A stretch of DNA of 64,000 bases from CAWAND01 sp963807065 (GTDB lineage Bacteria; Chloroflexota; Anaerolineae; Anaerolineales; E44-bin32): contig CAWDZQ010000004.1 of assembly GCA_963807065.1 (NCBI GenBank), positions 496,001 through 560,000 on the forward strand, in the 5' to 3' direction. Of this stretch, positions 8,899-17,272 are shown one piece after another (the first letter of the stretch is position 1; every line of letters begins with the position of its first letter). Both the position numbers and the translations under genes were made by a program. The notes beneath the pieces were generated by a model that saw only the letters and a list, made by a program, of their open reading frames with translations, was not told the DNA's origin and ran no database searches.

Positions 8899-9891
8899 AT
8901 GATGAAGACCCTGCTTTCAATCGACGGTGGAGGCATTCGCGGCATCATTCCGCTTGTGTGTCTGGTGCGGTTGGAATCGCATCTTGGCGGGCCTTGCCAC
9001 GAGATCTTCGATATGATCGGCGGGACGTCGACGGGCGCCGTCATTGCCGCGGGCCTGTCTCTAGGCGTCAGCGCCCGGGGTCTGTTGGCCCTCTACAAGC
9101 GGTTTGCCCAGGAAGCGTTCCATCGCCTGCCGTGGTGGCAGATCCTTTACAGCTTGGGCAACCATCGCTACAGCAACGATTTTGTGGCCTCGACGCTGGA
9201 CGAAATTGGCGCCGATCTTCCTATCAACAGCCTGCCGAACGACATCTTGATTACCGCAAAGAACACCCACACCGGCCGCACGGATTTCTTCGTTCGCGAT
9301 CATCCCGGCGCCAACGCTTCGCAGTGGGGCAAGCTGTCTCTCAAGGATGCCGTTCTGGCCAGCATCGCCGCCCCGACCTACTTCCCCGCTCACAGCGTCA
9401 CCGTTTCAGGGGTCGAACACACCTGGGTGGACGGCGGCGTCGGCGTGGCCGGCAACCCCTGCTACCAGGTGGCTGTGGAGGCGCTCCACTACTCGGGCGG
9501 CGCGTATCCCGAGGGCGATACTCGCCTTTACGCCTTTGGCACGGGACGCGCGCCCCACGCGATCGATGCCGAACGCGCTTCATTCTTGGGGTGGGCCTTG
9601 TGGACGCTGGATGAGATTCTGGACGACGCCGCCGAATGGCAAACCTATGTCACCCGCCAGGAGTACAACCGGACCGGCCGGCTGGCTTTCCGGCGCTACC
9701 AGATCGATCTGGCGCAAGACGTTATGCGCGAGCTTGGCGTGGATGTTCCGGATGGAACCGACGTCGGCAAACTTGGACTCGACGCCGTCTGGGCGGTGGA
9801 TCTGCTGGAGCAAATCGGCCGGGCCTTCGCCAACAAGATCGACTTTGATGCCGCAGACGGCTTCCAGCTTACGACCAAGACAGGCTGGTAG
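8899..9891 (+). CDS. Patatin-like phospholipase
   Basis: A 330-residue serine acyl hydrolase of the patatin family. The oxyanion-hole glycine loop DGGGIRG is at residues 9-15, the nucleophile elbow GGTSTG follows near residue 42, and the catalytic-dyad Asp lies in WVDGGVGVAGNP (about 175), so all catalytic elements are present. No signal peptide is visible, so it is probably cytoplasmic or membrane-associated. It acts on acyl lipids; the specific substrate cannot be read from sequence. Short spacing to lipB suggests one transcript, and the pairing of lipoate synthesis with a lipase may be incidental. Confidence 0.93.
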   Translation: MMKTLLSIDGGGIRGIIPLVCLVRLESHLGGPCHEIFDMIGGTSTGAVIAAGLSLGVSARGLLALYKRFAQEAFHRLPWWQILYSLGNHRYSNDFVASTLDEIGADLPINSLPNDILITAKNTHTGRTDFFVRDHPGANASQWGKLSLKDAVLASIAAPTYFPAHSVTVSGVEHTWVDGGVGVAGNPCYQVAVEALHYSGGAYPEGDTRLYAFGTGRAPHAIDAERASFLGWALWTLDEILDDAAEWQTYVTRQEYNRTGRLAFRRYQIDLAQDVMRELGVDVPDGTDVGKLGLDAVWAVDLLEQIGRAFANKIDFDAADGFQLTTKTGW

Positions 9892-9902
9892 GCGGGCCCC
9901 CC

Positions 9903-10872
9903 TCACTCGTCGTCGGGGGAGTCCTTCCCCAAGACCAACTCGATCTCCTCGAGCACATCTCCGCTGAGCTTGTCCGGCACGCTCGACGCCTCCAGATTCT
10001 GTTTGAGCTGGGAGGGTCTTGTGGCGCCTGTGATGACGCTCGTAAGCTGAGGCACTCTCAAGAGCCAACCAATGGCCAACTGGGCCATGCTGACGCCCAG
10101 CCTGTCGGCGATGGCCGAGAGCTTGGTGACCTTCAGCAGTCTGGCCTCGGTGAGGACCTCTTTCGCCCACGCCTTGTCCCTCCCTAAGCGAGAATCGTCA
10201 GGGACCCCCTGATTGTACTTTCCCGACAACAGCCCGAATTCGAGCGGAACTCCAGGAGACCATCCCGAAACCCAACTCTTCCGCAGCTGGCGCCAGTTCA
10301 TCTTCGAGACGTCGCCGTACCAGCATGTTGTAGTGCGGCTGCTCGACCATCGGCGGATACAGATTCCACTGCCTGGCCACCTTATGGGCATTGACGATTT
10401 GCGAAGCGCGCCACTCGGATGTCCCCCAATACAAGACCTTCCCTTGGTGAACCAGGTCGTCCATTGCTCGCACGATTTCTTCCATTGGCGTGTCGGGGTC
10501 AAAGCGATGACAGAAATAGAGATCAAGATAGTCGGTCCCCAGCCGTTTGAGCGAAGCGTGGATCGACTCGCTGATGTGCTTGCGGGAAAGGCCTCTGCCG
10601 TTAGGGCCCTCCATCGTCTTCCAGAAGACCTTGCTCGAAATCACCAGGCTCTCGCGCGGCAGATCCTTGATGGCCTTCCCCATGACCTCCTCGGCCTGGC
10701 CCTTGGCGTAGACATCGGCATTGTCAAAGTAGTTGACGCCTTGCTCGTAAGCGAGGTGAACGAGCGAGGATGCCGTCTCTTCATCGATTTGGTCACCGAA
10801 GGTAACCCACGCCCCCAGGGCAATCTCGCTGATCTTCAGGCCGGTGCGGCCCATGCGACGATAGTTCATCAT
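9903..10872 (-). CDS. Aldo/keto reductase, one-base frameshift
   Basis: NADPH-dependent (beta/alpha)8 oxidoreductase, most like the Kv-beta/YghZ type of aldo/keto reductase. The N-terminal part (from ATG 10872) contains the catalytic tetrad: Asp and Tyr in FDNADVYAKG, Lys in ISSKVFW, His in YFCHRFD. It then reads GFGMVSWSS and leaves the frame. In the next frame the protein continues as PLEFGLLSGKYNQG to the C-terminus at 9903, including the cofactor-binding segment SVITGATRPSQLKQNL. Removing one T from GAGTTC (complement of 10247-10252) restores a full protein of about 320 residues. The gene is convergent with the patatin gene. I read the lesion as a probable sequence error because everything else is intact. 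Confidence 0.88.
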
Positions 10873-10993
10873 CCGCTCCGTTCGAGTCGGTTCATCCGGT
10901 ACCTCAGAATTATATCGAGCGCCAGGGACGGTTGTTCCTTCATGCTATACTGCTTCAGATTAACCCACCTCCGGCGGAGGTTCCCCCTCTCAA

Positions 10994-12034
10994 ATGCACG
11001 AAACCATGCGAGCCATCGTCAAGCCCTCGCCCGGACCCGGTCTTGAAATGGCCCGAGTGCCCATTCCATCGCCTGCGCCGGATGAGGTCCTTGTCAAGGT
11101 CCGGGCGGCATCAATCTGCGGAACCGATCTCCACATCTTCAACTGGGACCCGTGGGCTGCGGGCCGGTTAAGGCCTCCATTGATTGTTGGTCATGAAGTT
11201 TGCGGGGAGGTCGTGGATCTCGGGACAAACGTCACTTCCCCGGGTATCGGTGAGTTCGTGTCCCTGGAATCCCATGTGATCTGCAACACGTGCTCGTACT
11301 GCCGGACGGGCCAGGGACACCTATGCGAAAACAGCCGGCTGATCGGTGTGGATCGCGATGGTGGTTTTGCGGAATACATCACCATCGCTTCCCAGAACGC
11401 CTGGCCCAATCCGCCCGACCTGCCTCTTGAAATCGCGGTGCTCCAGGAGAATTTTGGCAACGCGGTCCACACGGCCTTCGCGGCCGACTTGCGCGCCAAG
11501 AAGGTGCTCATCACCGGCTGCGGGCCCGTGGGGCTGATGACCCTGGCCGTCGCCCGGGCCATTGGCGCCCGCGCCATCTATGCCACCGATGTCAGCCGCT
11601 ACCGGCTGGCATTTGCCGAGAAGATGGGGGCCGACCTGGCACTGCATGCCAAGGACGACCACGTGGTGGATCAGGTGATGCGGGCCACCGACGATGAGGG
11701 GATAGATGTGCTGTTGGAGATGTCCGGCGCACCCTCCGCCATCGATCAGGGATTCCAGGTGCTCAAGCCCGGTGGGGAGGCAATTCTCCTCGGCGTGGCC
11801 CCCGGCCCATTCGAGTTCGATTGGAGCCGGCACCTGGTTTTCAAAGCCGCCAGGGTGCACGGGATCTCCGGACGGCGGCTTTGGCAGACCTGGTATCAGG
11901 CGCGTGGCTTGATACGCTCGGGCGCGGTCGACCTCAGTCCGATGGTGACTCATCATTATCGGTTTGACGAGTTCGAGCAGGCCTTTCAGCAGATGGCCTC
12001 GGGCGAGTCCGGCAAAGTCATGCTTACGCCGTAG
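10994..12034 (+). CDS. tdh: L-threonine 3-dehydrogenase
   Basis: Zinc-dependent medium-chain dehydrogenase that oxidises L-threonine to 2-amino-3-ketobutyrate with NAD+ (EC 1.1.1.103). Catalytic zinc ligands lie in SICGTDLHIFNWD and GHEVCGEVV, and the structural zinc in CNTCSYCRTGQGHLC. The Rossmann motif is ITGCGPVGLM, with the NAD-specific Asp at ATDVSRYRL. The threonine-dehydrogenase signature segments NWDPWA and GVDRDGGFAEYI support Tdh over sorbitol dehydrogenase. The 346-residue length is normal. ATG 10994 has GGAGG about 14 nt upstream; ATG 11009 (MRAIVK) is an alternative. The usual partner, 2-amino-3-ketobutyrate CoA ligase, is not in the window. A TATACT at 10946-10951 may be the -10 box. 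Confidence 0.92.
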   Translation: MHETMRAIVKPSPGPGLEMARVPIPSPAPDEVLVKVRAASICGTDLHIFNWDPWAAGRLRPPLIVGHEVCGEVVDLGTNVTSPGIGEFVSLESHVICNTCSYCRTGQGHLCENSRLIGVDRDGGFAEYITIASQNAWPNPPDLPLEIAVLQENFGNAVHTAFAADLRAKKVLITGCGPVGLMTLAVARAIGARAIYATDVSRYRLAFAEKMGADLALHAKDDHVVDQVMRATDDEGIDVLLEMSGAPSAIDQGFQVLKPGGEAILLGVAPGPFEFDWSRHLVFKAARVHGISGRRLWQTWYQARGLIRSGAVDLSPMVTHHYRFDEFEQAFQQMASGESGKVMLTP

Positions 12035-12043
12035 GCGAAGAGG

Positions 12044-12856
12044 ATGACCATTCGACAGTTCCCGGCCATCGTGCTGGTTTGCCCACAATCTACTTCTCTG
12101 GCTTGCACCACCATCCCTCGCTTTTTCGGCGGTGGACAACCTCCACCCGTGCTCCCCGGAACGGCTGAGCCCCAGCAGCCGGTGACACAGGCCGCTCTGG
12201 ATCAGCCGACTGAGCCTCGGGAACCCGCCGTCTCGAGCGTTTCAACACGCCCATGCCTTTCTATGCCACGTCGCCGGATCACGTTCGCTCGGTCCTCGGC
12301 CCGGCTAAGCCTCACGGCGTCGATTACTTCGACCAGCCGGGACCAGGTTCGACTACGACACGCCGGGGCGGACCAGTTATGCCTTCGATGACGGTCACCT
12401 GCTCGGTACCGATCACGAGCCGGAAGAGATCTACACCTGGAAATCCTACTCCGAGCGCCAGTCGGGCCGCGTCTATGCTGAGATCAGCGCCGCCACTTGC
12501 GATTGCATTGCCGAGGATTCCGTGGGGGTCGTCATCTGACTTGATCAGGCCACGTCCGCTGGGATGGGATCGAGGTCTCTGGCGATGGGGAATGGCGCTT
12601 GGCGCGCTGCCGCCAGGGCAAGCAGGCCAAAGTGATGGCTGAATGCGCCGCAGCCGACGCGGTCAAGACTGGCGCCGGCGCCACCAACCGGCACGGTGTG
12701 TGGGCCCGCCAGAACCACTTCATCACCTTCCTCGACCGCAACAATGCCTCCACTTTTGGGACGTTCGCCTTCTACCTTTGCGCCAGCCAGACCTTCGATC
12801 CGACGGCTCAGTTCGATGATTTTGCCCTTTTGAACCTCACGTACGTCTGGCCATGA
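12044..12856 (+). pseudogene. Decayed first copy of a tandem lipoprotein family
   Basis: Remains of a paralogue of the two downstream lipoproteins. A start at 12044 gives a lipoprotein-like N-terminus with SLACTTIPRFF. Domain pieces then appear in successive frames: VDYFDQPGP in one, FDYDTPGRTSYAFDDG through EIYTWKSYS and RVYAEISAATCDC in a second, ending at TGA 12537-12539. GDGEWRLARCRQGKQ through FYLCASQTFDP and DDFALLNLTYVWP in a third ends at 12856. These align in order with the intact neighbour (YTWWST, VYAEVTVRNESCS, DFALWHF). With an internal stop and at least three frame changes it is a real pseudogene, unlike the single-lesion genes elsewhere. Its last codons overlap the next start by 4 nt, so translational coupling once existed. 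Confidence 0.75.
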
Positions 12857-13728
12857 GTTCCGCCACTACGCTGCGTATGATGACGCTCACCCTGGCGGCC
12901 AGCCTGCTGGCGGCCTGTACTCGCACCGGGTTATCGAACGAATCACAGAACAGTTTTTTGGATTTGGCCGCTCAGACTCTGACTGCGGCGCCGACGATGA
13001 TTCCCAGTGCTACACCTCCGCCGTCGGCCACGCTTCCCCCTACCGAAGCCCCGAGCGTCACTCCGTCACCCACTGAGACCGTCCCCCCGACGGCCGGTCC
13101 GAGCCCCACGCCCACGGCGCCGCCCCTGGCCCCCGATGACCCCCGTCAGGGACTAAACCTGGCCGCTCCGGATTTCACCGACGATTTCAGCCGGCACCTC
13201 GGCTGGTTCGAATTCGATGATCCCCACGCAACCGTCATCACGTGGTCTCCTGGAAAACTCACGGTGATTGATCCCGTGGTGGACGCCTACACCTGGTGGA
13301 GCACGTCGAGCGCTACGGCGGGTGATGTCTACGCCGAGGTGACCGTGCGGAACGAGTCCTGCTCCGGGCTGGATGCCTACGGGCTGGCCGCCCGCATCGG
13401 TGGGGAGAACTACGATCGTGGTTACACGCTCGAGCTGTCCTGCGACGGCCATTATCGAGTGCGAAAGTTCATCTCCGGCCGTTCCCCGGATATCCTGATC
13501 GACTGGACTTCGAGCCCGGCAATTAACCAAGCTGCCGATGTTCGAAACCGACTCGGGTTCATGCTCAAAGGTCCGTCTTTGGTGGGCTTCGCCAACGGGG
13601 AACAGCTTGGTGACGTTCAGGATGGGGACTTCGTCTTCGGCAATTTCGGCCTGTTTGTCGTCGCCGATCAAACCGCCGGGCTGACCGCTGACTTCACGGA
13701 CTTCGCACTTTGGCATTTTGCACCTTGA
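12853..13728 (+). CDS. Lipoprotein with Thr/Pro-rich stalk and LamG/DUF1080-like beta-sandwich domain
   Basis: A 291-residue exported protein of unknown function. The signal peptide ends in SLLAAC, a lipobox. A stalk of about 50 residues rich in Pro, Thr and Ser follows (about 48-95). The C-terminal domain (about 105-290) starts with FTDDFSRHLGWFEF and has alternating strands typical of concanavalin-like sandwich domains (compare 3-keto-disaccharide hydrolase/DUF1080 modules). These usually bind carbohydrate, and I see no catalytic signature. Two Cys (in NESCSG and LSCDGH) are conserved in the next gene at the same places, so a disulfide is likely. Middle member of a three-gene tandem array; its ATG overlaps the end of the decayed copy as ATGA. 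Confidence 0.8.
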   Translation: MSSATTLRMMTLTLAASLLAACTRTGLSNESQNSFLDLAAQTLTAAPTMIPSATPPPSATLPPTEAPSVTPSPTETVPPTAGPSPTPTAPPLAPDDPRQGLNLAAPDFTDDFSRHLGWFEFDDPHATVITWSPGKLTVIDPVVDAYTWWSTSSATAGDVYAEVTVRNESCSGLDAYGLAARIGGENYDRGYTLELSCDGHYRVRKFISGRSPDILIDWTSSPAINQAADVRNRLGFMLKGPSLVGFANGEQLGDVQDGDFVFGNFGLFVVADQTAGLTADFTDFALWHFAP

Positions 13729-14653
13729 GTGCTATCCTCAAGCCGAAGTCCGGTCCCCGATATTGGGCGATCCTATCCACGGCGCGGTGACGTTGCATTT
13801 TCCAATCCCTGCATGGTTGGCCAAGTCGGGCCGCCGTATCACCTCGAGGAGCCTTTTCTTGCTGGCTGCTTCCTGGCTTGGCCTAGGCCCGCTAACCGCT
13901 GGCTGTTTGCCAGTCGCGCCTCCTGCCACACCCGTCCTACCTGCGGACACCGCCACGCCTACCCCCACGGTTCCCTTCCCGACTGCTCCACCGACGATTA
14001 CCGAGACGCCTTCCCCGACACTGACCGCCACGCCGGACATTCGCCAATCTTTCGGATCTCAGCTCTATGCCACGGATTTTGGCACAGCCCAAGGGTGGCA
14101 GGTCAGCCGAGATGCTTATGGCGTGACGAGCCTCGACGACGGGCAGCTTTCGGTGGTCGTCAATCAGCCGAACGCATTGCGAACTCTGCTCAGCCCCGTC
14201 GCTCCTGTGGCCGATTTTTACGCCGAGGCCAGCCTGCACACCGCCTTGTGTCAGAATGATGACGAATTCGGCATGGTCTTCCGGGTCAACCCGCTTGAGG
14301 AGCAATACCGTTTCACCCTCACCTGCGACGGTGGTGTCCGGCTGCGACGGGTCCTGGTTGGGTCATCGCGAGCTGTGCTCCCTTTTGAATCGGTCAACCA
14401 GGCGGTGATGCCGCATGCGCCGGCGGACAACATTCTTGCCGTCCTGGCCCGCGGTCCGGATTTCGAACTGTTCGTCAACGGCGTGTCGGTCCTCCAGGCC
14501 CATGATGTGGCTTTGCCGGTTGGAAAGATCGGTCTCATTGCCTCTTCGGGAAAGGGTGGACAGACTACGATCACCTTCGATAGCTTCTCCGTCTGGAGTT
14601 TGCTCCCGAAGTCGCCTAGCCCGACGCCAACCATGGAGTCTGATGGTGGCTAA
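13718..14653 (+). CDS. Lipoprotein paralogue with Thr/Pro-rich stalk and LamG/DUF1080-like domain
   Basis: Same architecture as the preceding gene: hydrophobic segment ending in the lipobox LTAGC, a Thr/Pro stalk (TPTPTVPFPTAPP and similar) and a C-terminal beta-rich domain beginning LYATDFGTAQGWQVS. The Cys pair in TALCQND and LTCDGGVR matches the neighbour, as does the final TFDSFSVWSL versus DFTDFALWHF. The frame opens at a TTG at 13718, which overlaps the upstream gene. A GTG at 13787 gives a more normal signal peptide and is equally possible, so the start is uncertain. Function unknown; surface carbohydrate binding is an inference from the fold type. Confidence 0.78.
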   Translation: MHLECYPQAEVRSPILGDPIHGAVTLHFPIPAWLAKSGRRITSRSLFLLAASWLGLGPLTAGCLPVAPPATPVLPADTATPTPTVPFPTAPPTITETPSPTLTATPDIRQSFGSQLYATDFGTAQGWQVSRDAYGVTSLDDGQLSVVVNQPNALRTLLSPVAPVADFYAEASLHTALCQNDDEFGMVFRVNPLEEQYRFTLTCDGGVRLRRVLVGSSRAVLPFESVNQAVMPHAPADNILAVLARGPDFELFVNGVSVLQAHDVALPVGKIGLIASSGKGGQTTITFDSFSVWSLLPKSPSPTPTMESDGG

Positions 14654-15482
14654 GAAGCGACCGTTCAAGAACAAGCTCAACGCGCTGACTCCGAAAGAGT
14701 GGCTCAAGTTCCAGAAATCATGGTTCATCCACAACCCGCCGCCGCGGAAGAAAGACGTCTTGCGCCACCCCGCCAAGTTTCCAGAAACTCTGGCCGAGAC
14801 GTTTGTGACATTCTTCACAAAACCCGGTGGCGTGGTCCTAGACCCGATGGCCGGCACCGGGTCCACACTGGTGGCTTGCCTTCGTTCCGGCCGCCACGCC
14901 TACGGCGTGGAGCTTAACCCGGCTTACGCCCATCTTGCCCGCCAGATCATTCAGGAGGAACGTGCGGAACTCCAAGGGACGGCGGATGAGCTTCGGGCCG
15001 AACTCATCACAGGCGACTCAGCTCACCTGCCCGAGATGGACCTGCCCCCGATCGATTACGTGCTCACGTCGCCGCCTTACTGGAATATGCTCCGCGCTCG
15101 TGGCGCCCAGACACAGAAGGAACGCCGCGCCGACGACAGTCTGGACGTTTACTACTCCGACGACCCCGCCGACGTCGGCAATATTGACCGCTACACGCTG
15201 TTCTTGGACCGCCTGGTGGACATCTACGAGCAACTGCAGGCCGTGTTGAAGCCCAAGGCCTACATCACCATCATCGTCAAGAACGTCAAGAAGCGAGGCA
15301 AGATCTACCCCTTGGCCTGGGATCTCGCCGGCCGGCTCTCGGCTGTTTACACACTCAAGGACGAGCGGATTTGGTGCCAGGACAACCTTCGATTGGCGCC
15401 TTACGGGATGGGCAACGCCTGGGTGAGCAACACGTTTCACCACTACTGCCTGCAGTTCAGATATGAGCCCGATTTCGAGTGA
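14643..15482 (+). CDS. Orphan site-specific DNA methyltransferase (N4-cytosine/N6-adenine type)
   Basis: A 279-residue amino-methyltransferase. AdoMet-binding motif I is DPMAGTGSTLVA (about residues 68-79), followed by the acidic end of strand 2 in YGVELNP. The catalytic motif IV is TSPPYW (about 141), the SPPY form common in N4-cytosine enzymes. Motif I precedes motif IV, with about 60 residues between them. An N-terminal segment with HPAKFPETLAETFV resembles motif X. No restriction endonuclease or specificity gene is adjacent, so it looks solitary. The ATG at 14643 overlaps the end of the lipoprotein gene by 11 nt; a GTG at 14646 is an alternative. Which base and which site are methylated cannot be told from sequence. 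Confidence 0.85.
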   Translation: MVAKKRPFKNKLNALTPKEWLKFQKSWFIHNPPPRKKDVLRHPAKFPETLAETFVTFFTKPGGVVLDPMAGTGSTLVACLRSGRHAYGVELNPAYAHLARQIIQEERAELQGTADELRAELITGDSAHLPEMDLPPIDYVLTSPPYWNMLRARGAQTQKERRADDSLDVYYSDDPADVGNIDRYTLFLDRLVDIYEQLQAVLKPKAYITIIVKNVKKRGKIYPLAWDLAGRLSAVYTLKDERIWCQDNLRLAPYGMGNAWVSNTFHHYCLQFRYEPDFE

Positions 15483-15515
15483 CCCGACCTTTTGGATTCA
15501 AAGGACAAGCGCTAC

Positions 15516-16184
15516 ATGTACTTAGCCATTGAAGGCGTTATCGGCGTCGGTAAGACTTCTCTCGCCCGGTTGCTTCAGCCAGCCTTTGGAGCTGCGCTGC
15601 TTCTGGAAGCCTTCGATGAGAATCCGTTCCTGTCCGATTTCTACGGTGATCGCAATCGCTACGCCTTCCAGACCCAGATTTTCTTCCTCCTCAGCCGCTA
15701 TCGGCAGCAGAGGGAGACCGTGCCCGAAGCCCTTGCCGAGGGTGATCTGATCTCCGACTACACATTTGAGAAGGACGCCTTGTTCGCCGATCTCAACCTC
15801 AACGGGGACGAACTGTCGACCTACTCACTGGTTCACTCCGCCCTGGCTGAGCGCATCCCGGATCCCGACCTGACGGTCTACCTCCGCGCCGACACTGACA
15901 CTGCCATGCAGCGGATCGCCATGCGCGACCGAACCTACGAGCGCAACATGAGTCGGGACTACATTGATGATCTGAACCGAGCCTACGAAGCCCGGTGGGG
16001 CAATGCGTCTCGAAGCGGCATCCTGGTCGTCGACGCCGGCAACCTCGACTTCGTGGCCAACCACGGTCACCTCGAGCTTATCGTCCATCGCATCCGCGCA
16101 GCCTTGGGTATCCCCCCCTTTCAAACAACACTTCCTTTTGGCCCCGATGCGCCGACCGAAGCCGGACAGGAGACGAATACATGA
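15516..16184 (+). CDS. Deoxynucleoside kinase (dAK/dGK/dCK family), copy 1
   Basis: Phosphorylates deoxynucleosides in salvage. The P-loop GVIGVGKTS starts at residue 7, the substrate-binding ENPFLSDFYGD and FQTQIFFLLSRYRQ follow, DYTFEKD carries the DRS-like catalytic motif in variant form (DYT), and the LID arginines are in RDRTYERN. From ATG 15516 the product is 222 residues, family-typical; an upstream in-frame TTG at 15492 is less likely. The stop codon overlaps the next start as ATGA, so the two kinases are translationally coupled. Such pairs in other bacteria form heterodimers with complementary specificity (dAK/dGK in lactobacilli), which is a reasonable model here. Confidence 0.9.
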   Translation: MYLAIEGVIGVGKTSLARLLQPAFGAALLLEAFDENPFLSDFYGDRNRYAFQTQIFFLLSRYRQQRETVPEALAEGDLISDYTFEKDALFADLNLNGDELSTYSLVHSALAERIPDPDLTVYLRADTDTAMQRIAMRDRTYERNMSRDYIDDLNRAYEARWGNASRSGILVVDAGNLDFVANHGHLELIVHRIRAALGIPPFQTTLPFGPDAPTEAGQETNT

Positions 16185-16845
16185 AGCGCTTTGTGGCGGT
16201 GGCAGGCAATATTGGCGTGGGCAAATCGACTCTCGTGGAACGCCTGGCGGAGAGGCTCGGATGGGAGCCGTTCTATGAACCAGTAGGCGACAACCCCTAT
16301 CTGGCCGACTTCTACGACGACATGCAAACCTGGGGCTTTCACTCTCAGATCTTCTTCCTCACCCGCCGCCTGCGGATGCACCGAATGCTCACCGAAAACC
16401 CCACCTCGGCGATCCAGGACCGCACGGTCTACGAAGACGCCGAGGTCTTCGCTTACAATCTGTCGCTGCAAGGGAACATCTCAGATCGCGATTTCGAAAC
16501 CTATCGGGAGCTGTACCAGGTGCTGACCAGCTTTTTGCCCGCCCCGGATTTGGTGGTCTACTTGAAGGCTGAGGTGGACACGCTCCAGGATCGCATCGCT
16601 ACGAGGGGCGCGACTACGAGCGTGCCATTCCCAAGGGCTACCTGCGGCGCCTCAACGAACTCTACAATGCCTGGATCGATCGCTTTACTCTGTGCCCGGT
16701 GCTGACCGTGCCTGCCGATGATCTCAACTACGCCACCAATCAAACCCACCTGGCGTTGATCGTCGAGAAGATCAACGACAAGCTGGCGGGGAAAGATGAA
16801 GTTGTGTTCGGTGCCGATGAGGTCGCCCGGGTCAATGGCGGTTAG
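16181..16845 (+). CDS. Deoxynucleoside kinase, copy 2, one-base frameshift
   Basis: Paralogue of the previous gene. P-loop AGNIGVGKST, then DNPYLADFYDD, FHSQIFFLTRRLRMH and the catalytic DRTVYEDAE (the usual DRS/DRT motif, unlike copy 1) are intact. At the G4 run 16605-16608 the frame is lost just at the LID segment. Adding one G restores RGRDYERAIPKGYLRRLNELYNAWI and an open frame to TAG 16843-16845, a product of about 221 residues. The family-conserved R-G-R-x-Y-E and the clean continuation argue for an undercalled homopolymer and not a pseudogene. Overlaps copy 1 by 4 nt. Confidence 0.86.
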
Positions 16846-16861
16846 ACACGCCGCTTCCAGC

Positions 16862-16890
16862 TTGCCTCGCCTATACCTATCCTGTACAAT
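16862..16890 (+). promoter_or_regulatory. spoVS promoter
   Basis: TTGCCT at 16862-16867 and TACAAT at 16885-16890 with a 17-bp spacer, 24 nt upstream of the spoVS start codon. Spacing and composition match a primary sigma factor promoter. Confidence 0.6.
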
Positions 16891-16914
16891 GGTTCTGCTT
16901 AACGGAGGACTTGC

Positions 16915-17217
16915 TTGGCCAGCACATTAGAAGCGCCCACCGAGGGAGAGGGCCGGGTGAACATCATCAAGGTCTCCGCTGAATCCCGCACCTCAGCCGT
17001 CGCGGGCGCCATCGCTGGCGTCGTGCGCGAAGCCAACCGTGCCGAAGTTCAGGCGATCGGCGCCGGAGCGGTTAATCAGGCCGTCAAAGCCGTCGCCATC
17101 GCGCGCGGCTACTTGCATGAAGACGGACTCAATATCGTATGTGTGCCGGAATTTACAACCGTCGACATTGACGGCAAGGAGCGAACGGCCATCCGCCTGG
17201 TGGTAGAACCTCGGTAG
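16915..17217 (+). CDS. spoVS: Stage V sporulation protein S (SpoVS) homologue
   Basis: A 100-residue Alba-like protein. The core runs from IIKVSAESRTSAVAGAIAGVVRE through AEVQAIGAGAVNQAVKAVAIARGYL to the final strand RTAIRLVVEP, closely matching SpoVS. In Bacillus SpoVS affects septation and late spore coat assembly; homologues occur widely in non-sporulating bacteria including Chloroflexota and Thermus, where nucleic-acid binding is suspected. Translation starts at TTG 16915, chosen because a strong GGAGGA (16904-16909) sits 5 nt upstream and no ATG is available. It is a single-gene unit with its own promoter and an intrinsic terminator. Confidence 0.95.
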   Translation: MASTLEAPTEGEGRVNIIKVSAESRTSAVAGAIAGVVREANRAEVQAIGAGAVNQAVKAVAIARGYLHEDGLNIVCVPEFTTVDIDGKERTAIRLVVEPR

Positions 17218-17244
17218 CCGATTACCGCTTGACATAGACCGCCC

Positions 17245-17272
17245 AGCCGCCTGATCCAGGCGGCTCTTTTTT
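17245..17272 (+). terminator. Intrinsic terminator of spoVS
   Basis: Perfect 9-bp stem AGCCGCCTG / CAGGCGGCT with a 3-nt loop, followed by C and six T. The T run reaches into the stop codon of the convergent holB gene, so the hairpin may serve both strands. Confidence 0.85.

Noticed and set aside
12253..12642. A separate 129-residue gene within the decayed lipoprotein
   Set aside because: Its first third matches part of the lipoprotein domain, but the rest is out of frame with the paralogues, so it is a fragment of the pseudogene.
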